Source of the DNA: Arbacia lixula
Lineage: Eukaryota; Echinodermata; Echinoidea; Arbacioida; Arbaciidae
Reading direction: 5' to 3'
NCBI GenBank assembly: GCA_963669155.1
Contig: OZ022576.1
Coordinates: forward strand, 38,682,307-38,746,306
DNA: 64,000 nt
The translations under genes and the position numbers were made by a program. The notes below the pieces were generated by a model. It searched no databases, had not been told where the DNA came from, and worked only from the letters and a program-made list of their open reading frames with translations. Positions 24,331 to 35,708 of this stretch are shown one piece after another; the stretch's first letter is position 1; each line of letters starts with the position of its first letter.

Positions 24331-26585
24331 GGAAAGAGGTTTTCCATGTGTACCTTAAGTTCAGTTTCTAATTGCTAGTGACAGCCCCCTTCTAATTCAA
24401 TCCAGCAGAAGAACCCTTCCTTGGTCCACTCACTGCTTGTATGGAAGCACAGCTGCAAGTTTGATGGAAACAGTTGAATTTAAACTAAAGGCTTTAACAT
24501 ATGACTCATCTGAGGCATATCCTGTTTAGTCTACCACTTCAAAACATCAATGTGCTCTTCAAAGTCCTATAATCTTGGACATACAGTATAAAGAGTAAAA
24601 TGAAAGAGTGTATTTTATTTCAATGAATAGATGCATCAGTTTTCAAATAAACATCCACGCATTTAGTCTTCTACTCTCGTCCAAGTGCATGTGGAAAATG
24701 AAGTATTTGAGCACTTTGTCAATGCTAAAACCTGAAACAGAAATCTAAGACTCTGTTCTCAGTGCAATTCCCTTCAATGGATATCAAAAAAATATATTCA
24801 AATTCAAACATAAATTGAAGCATGATTTCAAGTAATTGTAATAAGGATTGAGCTAATCAATTACTGTGTTAATTAGACATGATAACTTCATCGCTTTACT
24901 GTTTCAGTACTCCTATAATAATGGACGCTGACTAACAATATGTCATATAAAGAAACGGGTCTGGGCATTGTTTCGAACTAGAAATCACAGTGCACCATGT
25001 GTATGGACATGACTAACCATACATCGTATCACTGGGCGGAGCTTAGCGTGACCACGCACACGATAGACCCAATCAACTCAAAGTGCTGCATGCTCACCGA
25101 CGACAGGCAAGGCCCTGTTTGCTTTACGATGATTCTTATATATTTGTTTGTGTGTGGACACCCTATTCATTATACGATGATTCTGTATCTGACGTATAGC
25201 AATAGGTATAGCTATACAATGATTTTTTCGTGTGTGGACATGGGGTAAGCCTCGTTGGTGACTATAAAAACGCATACTTCTACATGCATTTTTAGCCTCT
25301 AACAAGGCTAGTAAGGTTTCATGAATATGGGTACAATATGGCAGCTTGTTAAAGGCTAGGGTAATACTTAATCATTGCTATAATCATCAAGTTTATAAAA
25401 AGCACTCTTAAAGCATTAAGCAACATTAAGCAATTATTAGTGCATTAGTAGCAGACATGCAGAATTGATCAGTCTTTGACTAAAACCAGGGCAAAAATAT
25501 TTCTTTCATCTACTGGGTTTCCCTCATCTCACAAATCTCTCACAATAGCTACTTCCCCTGACTGGACGAGCTGAATATCATATCATTCTGACTGGCAAGG
25601 CAATCATTATGCCCAATTCCTATCCGCATAAGAAATGATTCTCACCCCTCCAAGAACCTTGAATCTTCATAAATGACATTTCCTTTTTACTGCCAGACTC
25701 GTCTTCCTTCTGAAAAGGTCATCCAATAAATCAGGATCCTATGCCGATGTGAATGTTCCTCCCACTCTTCTTCTTGGTCCAAATTTGTCCAAAAGTGAAA
25801 ATCTCATTCAATATTCACAGGATTATTCCAAGAATGATAACTGATGAAATATCACGAACTCTGCTTCGATAAAATGTGACATCCTTTGACTGTATGATGT
25901 ATCAATTCCATTTGAGTTGGAACTTATTTTTGATATTTTTTCAAAAGTGTTAAAAGTAGTTTTTTTTAACACCTAGTATGAAGAGCTTTTGTCAAGAAAT
26001 TCCCAGACTGGATCTCCAACGCAAAAATGCTTAATATAAATGCCCAACAAAATACAAATTCTTGCTCAGTCTTAGAGCTTCTCACAGGCAATTTGGTGAG
26101 AAATTTGGGTGTTTCATGCCTTCTCCGCTGCTAATTTTCTTTTAACTTTTTTTCTTTAAAAACCTCAGCAAAAAAAAAAACTTGGTGGAGCTAAAAGAAA
26201 TGATCTGACAATTAGGAAATTGAAAAGAGCTATGATCACTAAAACATGAGATTTTGAATTTGCAGTCTGCTTATCAGACAGTAATAATATATAAATGTCT
26301 ATGCACAAAATTGGACTAATTTCCTTCTTTCGCAGAAAATCATATTGGATGGGTGTGTCCTCTAGACCCCTTGAAGAGAGCAAGTCATACCCTTCAAGCA
26401 ATTGGAAAGAAAGCTCTCAAGCGATGGGATTTGGGTGGTATTTCTGCGCTCATTATGAGACCTGACATGACAACACATACATGGAAAGTAAGACAAATGT
26501 GCTCCATTACAACAGAGCCATAATAATAGATATACATATTGGCCCGTATTTACAATAGTGGTGTAACTCAGACCACATACTAAAC
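24331..26585. other. Non-coding, nothing recognised
   Basis: AT-rich sequence. A few short ORFs lack any domain signature. Confidence 0.4.
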
Positions 26586-27246
26586 TAAACACAACAAAAA
26601 AAAGTAAGTCCCCCCCCCCCCCCCCCCAAGCAAAATAGCATAACTTTTTATCGGAGAGGCTTGGGGCAAAATGATTTGGCAGGATTGTTCCTTACCTTTT
26701 TGACAAACGTATGTGTGAAAATCACATTAATCCAATTAGTCATGCATGAGTGGGCACATTTTCAAGGCAAAAGTGTTGCTTTTCAAAAGTCACAAGGGTA
26801 ATTTTGGGATTCTGTCATATGACTTTTTGATGAATTCCATTTCTGGTGCATAATTTATGTCCTTTCAATGTTTATCATCCATCTCTCCATGCACTAACAC
26901 CTATCCTGAACTTTAACTCATTGTTCTAGTTGAATGAGCACCTTTTAACAAATGCTCATCCCTCTTGAGTTTGAAACTTTTAAAAACCCTTTATTTTAGT
27001 GAAAAAATAAAAATGGATATTTTGACAAAGATGTAACATGACCTGTTATGTAAACATAGGAAGTCATTTTCGTGTCATGGTTGAGTGGAAACATTTTAAA
27101 CAAGAAATGCCAAAATGTATTGTTAAAACGGCATAAACAATTAAGTTAAGGAACAATTCTGGGAATTATTTTGCCCAAACCTCTTTGATAAAAAGTTATG
27201 CTATTTTGCTTGGAGGGGGGGGGGGATTACTTTTTTGTTGTGTTTA
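26586..27246. mobile_element. TIR element H with homopolymer in each arm
   Basis: About 660 bp with ~85-bp inverted ends. Each arm reads AAACACAACAAAAAA, then a C run (18 C at 26610-26627; a G run of 12 on the other side), then GCAAAATAGCATAACTTTTT. No coding capacity. Confidence 0.85.
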
Positions 27247-27252
27247 TGAAAG

Positions 27253-27830
27253 ACAGAGAAGCCATTTGCAAAAGTCATAAAACTTTGCAAGAATCTGCAG
27301 TATAACATGAGAACTATGAAATGTATGAAATCTCACAGTATTTTCTTCCATTTTCCAGGGTTTTTTTTTACCAAATCAGCTTTTTGATTGTAGATTTTAA
27401 AAAAACACACCGGCCTTTGAAGACCTCTCAACTTGGACTGTGGACTATTTTCGCTATGTAAACTATGCAAATTTTACGCACATTGTTCAAGCAATATGTC
27501 ACTAATGCTAACCCCAAAGCTTGTCCGGGGTTAGTACGAGGTTTGTCTTAGTAGCAAGAACTGATATATTCAGATTGCATTCCACAAATTAGAACTGACT
27601 CACTACATACAGGCGAATGTCAAAACATATTTCACAGTCATAGCTTCAAGAACTTTTTCAGGAAAAATGAAAAACTATCCCTATTTACTTTTGAAATGTA
27701 GCGACCATGGTCTACATTTATATATCTTATTGCAGCGACCAGCAGCGCAGAGCTCATATTGCACACGCTGCTTGCATTACCACGGACAAACACTGACCTC
27801 TGTGCAGACAGTTAAAAGCGGAGAACTTAA
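27253..27830 (-). mobile_element. MITE family A fragments
   Basis: 27253-27385 has the outer end (GAAGCCATTTGCAAAAGTCAT) fused to the TATTTTCTTCCATTTTCCAG segment. 27600-27830 carries the middle (CACAGTCATAGCTTC, GTAGCGACCATGGTCTACAT). A rearranged reverse-orientation copy. Confidence 0.55.
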
Positions 27831-30150
27831 CGTCCTTAACGCAGTTAGAGATGAGGTTGTAAATGTATTACGAAAACGGTCTATTGCAGCTATCTGTAAG
27901 GCCAGCTGACCATAAAGATCCCCTCTTATTTTTTTTTTTATGGTGGCCTTTATTGGTAGTTCTGACTTCTATTTCATTTTCTTCTTAATTGTAAGTACTT
28001 GAGTTTTTTTTTTTTTTTAAAAAGAGCTTCAAAAATCATTATTTGAGATACATGTACCTCAAGGAGGTAAGGGGATCGAAAAGGGGGGGGGGGGGGGGGG
28101 TGGGGGATGTAATTTTAAAGCCCTGTTAAATAACATGTCATATTACATGTAATATTAATGCCATCAACATGTGATGAATCTTACCCAACAGCTACTTACA
28201 AGTTGTTCAGAAAAAAAATCTGTTAGGATTGAATCTCACCAACTTAATTCAATTCAGCATACACATATCCATCCATCCATCCAAAAGAAGTGCAAATCGA
28301 ATCATATTACATAGAATTAAATGTGATCAACATAAATCTCACGCAACATCTAAGTACAAGCTTTTCTAAAAAAAATATGTTGGGATTAAATCTTACAGAC
28401 TTAAATCAGCATTCACATATTCATCCAGCCATTAAAAGAAAAAAGTGCCAAATGGAATCATTTCAATCGTGACGTAAATTTACTGGAAGCGGAAGCAAGG
28501 ATCACACTGCTTCCAGCGCGGGAGAAATTAGAGACAATTTTGAAAGATTAGACCCACTGTGGTAAGGCTTTTGGCTTGATCAGATTAAAGACTGACAGAC
28601 ACAGCCGGAATACCTTTTGACATCGGGATTAACTTCAACCCTCTCCCCCTGCTCACATAATCCCCTCGTGTGTATAGAGGACCATGAAATCATTAAGTAT
28701 AAATCAACGGTGGTATACATTACATGTAGCTCAATTGAATTAAGTGGCATGTAACCACATTTCCGTTCCATGTTCGCTTGAAAATCAAATTGTGTTGATT
28801 AGGTGACTCTTATAGTATAGTGAGTATTTTACCTAATTCCCACCTTCATGGCCCATTACCGCATGGGTCGTGTCTCCCATAAAAAGCGCTCTTTTTTTCC
28901 GATCTCTGTCGCTCCACTATATGTCAGCACAATTATAAGTTGCTTCAAAGGACACGGATGGTGTCTAAATATCTTCTTGTCATATCTATTTTCAGTACGT
29001 GTGTGTATTTTCAGGAAACAAAGACACGTTGTATAAATAGAAAAGAACATTGATCCACATTCATGATGGTGGTTGAACTTAGACTGCGGAGTCTAAATCT
29101 AAGGGGCGCAAACTAAGTCATCTGAAGCTGTCACAAAATCATTGATTTTCATCACAATAGTGCGTGATTTTAATTAATTGCCGTAAATGTTATGTGGACA
29201 AACTCATATACCATAGCGATTCAAAGGACAAAATCAATGATATTTAATCAATGATAATGTTTCATGTTGTTCTATTTGGCGCCCTGTAAAGTTAGTCCAG
29301 GTTTAGTCAATGTACCAAGTTACGTATTAAGTATTGAGTTCAAAATTTCAATCTCTAAACTATTCGCAAACCTGACACCAACAATCAAACATGAATAATT
29401 AGATATTCTAATTCAATATTTACAAGTAGCACAAGTGCACCTCTGGGCCATTAATTAGCTTCCTGAAAACCTGAAAGACTGTATCCTCGACAAATCATCA
29501 TTATTTGTTTTCGTATCTTATCAGGGGCGACCTGTTAACACTTTCTTGGTTCAATAGCGGTTTCCTGCATGCCAGCCACACATCTCTCACTTCCATGTTT
29601 TCAGCAGCTTAAGAATAGCAAGGTCAATTCACTGGGTAATTTAATTAGCGAGAGATGGCACAACTCTTCGTCTTTTCACACTTGAACTCACTGTGAACCA
29701 GACCCTCGCAGCAGTTTTCTTCCCACTCATGGGGGACCCATGTGACGTTGAACTTTGTTTTTGTTCAGAGAAGTCGTTGCACACGCTAGTGTACCGGTAA
29801 TGACTTAAATTGGCAAACATAATTAATTGTACTGTACAAACACAGGAGTGGGGGAGGTAAATTAGGATAAGAATTGTGTGACTTTGAGTGATTGGAAATA
29901 TAGTTGTGCTTATACCTGTCTAAAATTAAAGCAATTCCTCCCCATCCGTTTCCTTTGTTTTCTGCTTTGATGTCTGTCTTTGTCTATATCTTTTACTTCT
30001 TCTTTGTTTTCTCATCCTCCTTTTTCTCCTCCTTTTACCATGATTGTCTCCTTCTTTGTCATCAGTTATCTACTATTTACAACCTTCTTACAACTATGTA
30101 CATTATTCAAAAAATCTAAGCAATATTTTTTCCTGTTTTTGTTTTAATTT
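27831..30150. other. Non-coding upstream of the LRR receptor exon
   Basis: Includes a G18 run at 28083-28100, a short (ATCC)n at about 28270, and a GC-richer patch at 28480-28680. Probably intron or 5' flank of the receptor gene. Confidence 0.4.
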
Positions 30151-30317
30151 GTGCATCACAGAAATCTGAGTGACGAGGATAAACTCATAGGACAATGTCA
30201 CATCTGTAACGGACACATCATCACATCAGCTACTGTCGCAACACTAAGAGAGGAAAACCCCTGAGGCTCTAAGGAAAAAGTTGCAGTGATGATATTAACC
30301 TAACACTCAAACTGACA
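30151..30317 (+). other. Splice acceptor and 5' UTR of the LRR receptor gene
   Basis: A pyrimidine-rich tract from about 30128 ends in CATCACAG at 30161. The sequence from 30162 to the ATG at 30318 would be 5' UTR at the start of the coding exon. This implies at least one non-coding exon upstream. Inferred from splice-site form only. Confidence 0.5.
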
Positions 30318-33300
30318 ATGGCTAATCTGAATTCATTTCTAATCCTTGGCATACTCGCTTGCCATGTGGCTGTGTCTGCAAGCCAGGGCTGGAGAACAAC
30401 GTGTCCTAAGCTGTGTCGATGCACACTGGATCGAAGCCCACAGCAGACATACAGCCTCGGACCGGGTGCCTACAAGCAAGTGGACTGTCGCTACCGTAAC
30501 CTCTTCAACATCCCGCCAGGACTGCCAGCTGACACACAGGTTCTCCTCCTGTCAAACAACTTCATCAAAGCCATCACCCCAGATGAGCTGCAGCAAGTCC
30601 CAGGTCTCAAGAAGCTGGACCTGTCACACAACTACATCACAGAGATTGCAGCTGGTACGTTCCAAAACAATCCCGACCTCAAAATGTTGAATTTGGGATG
30701 GAACCAGATTGTGTCAATAGCAAACACTGCATTTGATGGATTAAGTGCCCTTTCCAGACTTCTCCTGTCATCTAATCAGCTGCCAGACATTCCGACTGCC
30801 ATTCAGAATCTTGTGTCCTTGGTGCTGTTGGAGCTCTCTCGGAATCAAATCGTGACATTGAATCAGAACTCCTTCACAGGCTTGGGAAGACTTCAATTTC
30901 TGAACCTGAGGAGCAATCAGCTAGAGTCCGTGGGCCCTCAAACATTCAACAACTTGCACTCGCTTGTTAATCTCCACCTGACCGCAAACAAGCTTAAGCT
31001 CCTGCCACCAAATGCTCTCAGGGGACTGAATAACTTGGCTGACATATCACTTGGCATGAACGACTTGGAGCGCCTTGCAGGAGATGTCTTCCAGGGGCTC
31101 ACAAGATTGAGGCACATCGATCTCCATAACAACAAACTCACCCAGTTCCCACCAACCTTGTTCCGAGGTTTAATAGCTCTGCAGGAGATTGACCTGAATG
31201 GGAACAACATCCACTGGGTTCCTGCTGGACTGCTGCAGGGACTCAGTAACCTCCGCTCTCTAGAGTTCACAGGGAACGACCTCCTGCAACCTCTACCACC
31301 AGGCCTCCTCCAGGGACTCCGCTCACTGGAGAGGGTGCAATTTCATCTCGTCCAAAACATACCTCCAGCTATCTTTGTGCCAGTGCCTCAACTCACCCGA
31401 CTGGACATCTTAGAAAGTGATATGCCTGTATTGTCCAATAGACTCTTCCAATCTTTACGGAACTTACAAACCCTTACCCTGAGAGATAATGGAATAGGTA
31501 TCATCCCTTCTGGCACTTTTTATGGGATGTCAAATCTCAATAGTTTGGATTTGTCAGCTAATGCACTAACATCGCTCAACGAATCCACATTTGGTTACAT
31601 ACCAGCATTGCAGGAACTCTTTATGCAAGACAACCTGATCACGACTGTGTCACCAGGAACATTCACAGGTCTGACTGGACTCCAGACTCTTAGACTTGAT
31701 ATCAATTTCCTCAGGGAGATCAGAGCTGATACATTCCCCAGGAACTCAGCAATAAAAACTCTTCAACTTGCAGACAATCCTCTGGAACGCATTGATGGAG
31801 CAATGCTGACAAGATTATCCGCCCTCTCACACATGACCATGGATAGTCGAAGGCTCATCTGTGACTGCCACATGTCAGAATTTGCACGATGGATGCAGCA
31901 GAACCGAAACAAAGTGGACACTTCTGCTGAACTTACCTGTGCTTCACCAGCTGGTTTCAGGAACAGACCTCTACTTAACCTAGCCACCATCTCACGGAAT
32001 CCCTTCCGTTGCGCATATCCTAAAATCACGACCCTACCAAAGGTGCAGGAGAAGTCAGTTTCGATAGGAGCCACATTCACCTTGCCATGCAAACTAACAC
32101 CCCGGGCAGCAGGAAGGACCAGATGGACTCTACCAAGCCGTCCGGGTCTCTCTGTGCCATCATACAGACAGGAAGCCACATATGATCCAGTGGGACACTT
32201 AAAAATCAATGGGGATGGATCTCTTGTTGTGTACAATGCTAGTACCCAGGACTCTGGCCTCTACTTCTGTGACACCAGAAACTCCATGGGTTCTGACAAT
32301 ATAACATATGCCATTGCAGTCCTCGCACCAAATGCTCCTACAGCGCCTGGAATATTGCCAAAAAATCCTCCTGTTGAATCGACAGCAATGGGCAACACTA
32401 CCTTTGTGTTGCCGAAGCCTCGGCGCCCTACAAAAGGTATGCCACCAACACAAGGAACTCGCCCAAGGCCAGCAAATCCAACTGCTAGACCAGACAGAAC
32501 AGTGGCTGTGACGGCCAGAGCAAGAGCGGTGAATCCAGGTCCAAGGAGACCAAAGACCACACTCCTGCCCATGACCCTGGATCCTAATACCGGACAACCT
32601 AAGATGGCAGACAGAACGCAAGTACCAACATTTGCCACTTGGACAACCCGCGGTGGAGCAGCACCAAAAATGCCATGGGGGACAGAATTACCCCCACTCT
32701 TTGGAGGCTCCACAGGCTCACCACTGGGGACGGTGGTTCCAAATATGAAGTGTATTCCGAACCCTTGCAAAAATGGTGGCACCTGCAACTTGGTACCCGC
32801 TGAAAGTCGCGAATCTGAAAGTGAAAACATCAGCTCGGAACAGGCAATGATTGCCGCTTTCAATAACGCAGTTCGATCGCGTCAAACCCGCTCAGCTGAA
32901 AACACGACACCCACGTTCTCAAGACCTAGCAACCAAATACGGTGCACGTGTCCAAAGAAGTTTGGTGGCCCTCTCTGCCAAACACGAAAGCCGGGTAGTC
33001 CGACAAAAGTGGCCGTGGTGGAATCCTCCAGCGCACTCATTACTTTAAGCTGGTCTCAGTCGCATGTAGGTGAAATCGCTGGGTACAGGGTCTTCTACAG
33101 CCTGGTGGGTGACCGCACAGTGGTGAAGAGTATACCTATACACCCGGATGTGAACCTCTTCTCTATGAACAAACTCAAGAAGGACTCCACATATCGCATA
33201 TGTGTCATCGCATTCAACCAAGGAGGTGAGAGCTCAATCGGAGAAGAAAACTGCATCTGGGCAGAGACGGTCACCCAGAACCGTGGCAGCGCCAACCCAA

Positions 33301-33719
33301 TCTTTAGCACACAATTCATCGCAATTGGGGCTGGCGTCGTTTCCCTGTTTGCCGTGATTCTCTTTGTGGCGTACTGCTACTTGCGAACGAAAAAGAAGAG
33401 GGACACCTTTGAGGAGGCGGTGGTCGTTCCAAGGCAGGGTGCCCGACCCGCGTCCGCTGCCGCAGAGGTGTTCAGAAGGAGCCTGCGACGGCCAATGCCC
33501 TCGTACTATTCTAACATGGATGACTTAATGCTCCTTGACATGAACCAACAGACAAACAGACAAATGTACATGAATCCTTTTGATGCTAGACATTCAGCTA
33601 TGATGCATGACATGGAGTCAAGGAGACCTACACAGAGCTATAATGCCAACTCGCCTAAAATTTTCGCGAAACCAACTCAAAGACGAACTCTTCGAATTCA
33701 AGAGGACACAGTATTATGA
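30318..33719 (+). CDS. LRR-Ig-EGF-FN3 single-pass membrane receptor
   Basis: One intronless reading frame of 1133 residues, starting at the first ATG after a splice acceptor. In order: signal peptide (about 1-22); LRRNT with C29, C33, C35, C57; about 17 leucine-rich repeats (about 72-500); LRRCT with C515, C517, C541, C565; an Ig domain (about 575-670) with C591, C651 and the DSGLYFC signature; a Pro/Thr/Arg-rich linker (about 670-810); an EGF-like domain with C812, C817, C823, C876, C878, C887; an FN3 domain (about 893-990); a membrane helix (1000-1022) followed by TKKKR; and a 110-residue tail ending DTVL, a class I PDZ-ligand pattern. From family knowledge, such proteins act at the cell surface in adhesion, axon or synapse contact, or growth-factor binding. 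Vasorin has LRR-EGF-FN3-TM and LRFN/LRIT have LRR-Ig-FN3-TM; this protein combines both layouts, so no one-to-one name is given. The C3-C4 loop of the EGF domain holds 52 residues where about 8 are usual. Confidence 0.93.
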   Translation: MANLNSFLILGILACHVAVSASQGWRTTCPKLCRCTLDRSPQQTYSLGPGAYKQVDCRYRNLFNIPPGLPADTQVLLLSNNFIKAITPDELQQVPGLKKLDLSHNYITEIAAGTFQNNPDLKMLNLGWNQIVSIANTAFDGLSALSRLLLSSNQLPDIPTAIQNLVSLVLLELSRNQIVTLNQNSFTGLGRLQFLNLRSNQLESVGPQTFNNLHSLVNLHLTANKLKLLPPNALRGLNNLADISLGMNDLERLAGDVFQGLTRLRHIDLHNNKLTQFPPTLFRGLIALQEIDLNGNNIHWVPAGLLQGLSNLRSLEFTGNDLLQPLPPGLLQGLRSLERVQFHLVQNIPPAIFVPVPQLTRLDILESDMPVLSNRLFQSLRNLQTLTLRDNGIGIIPSGTFYGMSNLNSLDLSANALTSLNESTFGYIPALQELFMQDNLITTVSPGTFTGLTGLQTLRLDINFLREIRADTFPRNSAIKTLQLADNPLERIDGAMLTRLSALSHMTMDSRRLICDCHMSEFARWMQQNRNKVDTSAELTCASPAGFRNRPLLNLATISRNPFRCAYPKITTLPKVQEKSVSIGATFTLPCKLTPRAAGRTRWTLPSRPGLSVPSYRQEATYDPVGHLKINGDGSLVVYNASTQDSGLYFCDTRNSMGSDNITYAIAVLAPNAPTAPGILPKNPPVESTAMGNTTFVLPKPRRPTKGMPPTQGTRPRPANPTARPDRTVAVTARARAVNPGPRRPKTTLLPMTLDPNTGQPKMADRTQVPTFATWTTRGGAAPKMPWGTELPPLFGGSTGSPLGTVVPNMKCIPNPCKNGGTCNLVPAESRESESENISSEQAMIAAFNNAVRSRQTRSAENTTPTFSRPSNQIRCTCPKKFGGPLCQTRKPGSPTKVAVVESSSALITLSWSQSHVGEIAGYRVFYSLVGDRTVVKSIPIHPDVNLFSMNKLKKDSTYRICVIAFNQGGESSIGEENCIWAETVTQNRGSANPIFSTQFIAIGAGVVSLFAVILFVAYCYLRTKKKRDTFEEAVVVPRQGARPASAAAEVFRRSLRRPMPSYYSNMDDLMLLDMNQQTNRQMYMNPFDARHSAMMHDMESRRPTQSYNANSPKIFAKPTQRRTLRIQEDTVL

Positions 33720-34892
33720 TGAGCAGAACAGACTTACTGTCCCTGCAAATAGACACATTTTAATTAAGATTACAGTGAAACTGTAATGGCACTTTTCTAC
33801 ATTTCCTGTCAGCAATGAATAGTTACATGAACAAGTGCGTGAATGAATTGTTCAGGCTGAATGTTTGGATGTAAATACTTGTTAGGCATTTGTATATAAT
33901 GAAATGTCTGTACATTTGTGCATAATTATACTACTAGCATGTTTTTAAATCTCATATACATGTAGCTGTTACATCAAATAGTTTCAGTGAATTCTTCTGT
34001 TTTCCCTATTTCCTTTTTGATATGATATTTGTTTTGCTGTTACTCTCTGGAGTAATAAGACTGATTGATCAATTTGTTAAAAAAATAAGCAAAGGAAAAG
34101 AGGACCATGCGGAGCTTGAACCTAAATCTACTGCATCTTGCACTAGCCGTACTTTCCACCAGGTTACTGCTTGGCTTGTGATGATGACATGACACTTATG
34201 AACCTGTACAGAAGGCCTCTATTGTCTAACTTATTTGTATTCATGCGCCCCTAGTAGGACAGTTGTTTATTCAAAGTATTAATTATTTTGCGGAGAGATA
34301 ACAGATATATTTGTTTAGCTGTTACTATTTTCTCTTTATTTCACATGTTGAGCGTCACAGAGACAAAGACAACCAAACTGTGCACTCATCATTAATGTGT
34401 CAAACCTGTCACAACATCAGATTAGAGCTTCAACTGTGAATGCTAAAAGAAAAAGAACAAGGCCACTGTAACAACCAAAGACAAAGAGGGAAACCAGACT
34501 TCGTGATAAATTAGTACCGAGCTCAATTCTGGCTCTGCCAAAGACGTGGGGCATAAAAATAACTTGACTATTACAGTGTTGGCTGGGGGCCACATACCCT
34601 GGTAGGCCAACTCAATCTCACCTGATCAAGGTTCCTTTACTGTTCCCAACCCAACTTAAATTTCTTTCCAATCTCTCTCTCTCTCTTCATGGATCACAAC
34701 ATGTTACAGGTTGCATGTCTCCGTTCTTTCCTAAGATGGAGAGAGTCAAATGCCTGGGGAAATGTGCTTCCCACATACATCGTCTCCAGTAAAGGACACT
34801 GTTGCATTTGCATTAAAAGTACACAACTCACTGTCACATTTTTGTCTGGTACATAAGTACATTGAATCATCCACCCACAATGAAAAAGTACT
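33720..34892 (+). other. 3' flank / 3' UTR of the LRR receptor
   Basis: AT-rich, no supported coding. No clean AATAAA was seen before the microsatellite; an ATTAAA variant lies near 34812. The transcript end is therefore uncertain. Confidence 0.35.
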
Positions 34893-35052
34893 TAGAACTA
34901 CTACACTTCTACTACTACTACTACTACTTCTACTACTACTACTACTTCTACTACTACTTCTACTACTACTATTACTACTACTACTACTACTACTACTTCC
35001 ACTTCCACTACTCTTACAATTTATATTCCTACTACGTGTATTATTACTACTT

Positions 35053-35114
<62 letters not shown>

Positions 35115-35309
35115 TCTTCAAATTCTACTACTACTACTACTACTACTATTACTGCTACTACTACAACTACTACTACTTCTAATACTATTACTACTAAATA
35201 CTACTACTACTACTACTAATACTACTACTACTACTACTATTACTACTACTACTACTATTATTACTTCTACTTCTACTACTACTACTACTACTACACTATA
35301 ATACTACTA

Positions 35310-35351
<42 letters not shown>

Positions 35352-35441
35352 CTATTAATACTACAACTCCTACTACTTCTACTACTACTACTATGAATAC
35401 TACAACTCCTACTACTTCTACTACTACTTCTACTACTACTT

Positions 35442-35498
<57 letters not shown>

Positions 35499-35708
35499 TA
35501 CTACCACTACTTCTACAACTACAACTACAGCTGCAACTACTTCTACTACCAATGCTACTACTATTACTACTACTTCAACTACTTCTACTTCTACTACTAC
35601 TACTACTACTTCTTTTTCTTCTACTATTACTATTGCTTCTAGTACTATTTCTACTACTACTCCTACTACTACTACTTCTACTACTACAATGACTTCTCCT
35701 TCTTCTTG
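34893..35708. repeat. (TAC)n/(CTT)n trinucleotide microsatellite, ~815 bp
   Basis: About 270 triplets, mainly ACT/CTA with CTT, ATT and ACA variants. It creates spurious poly-Leu, poly-Tyr and poly-Thr ORFs on the plus strand and poly-Val/Glu on the minus strand. Confidence 0.97.

Noticed and set aside
32199..32863. 140- and 200-residue minus-strand ORFs
   Set aside because: Antisense shadows of the LRR receptor's linker region.
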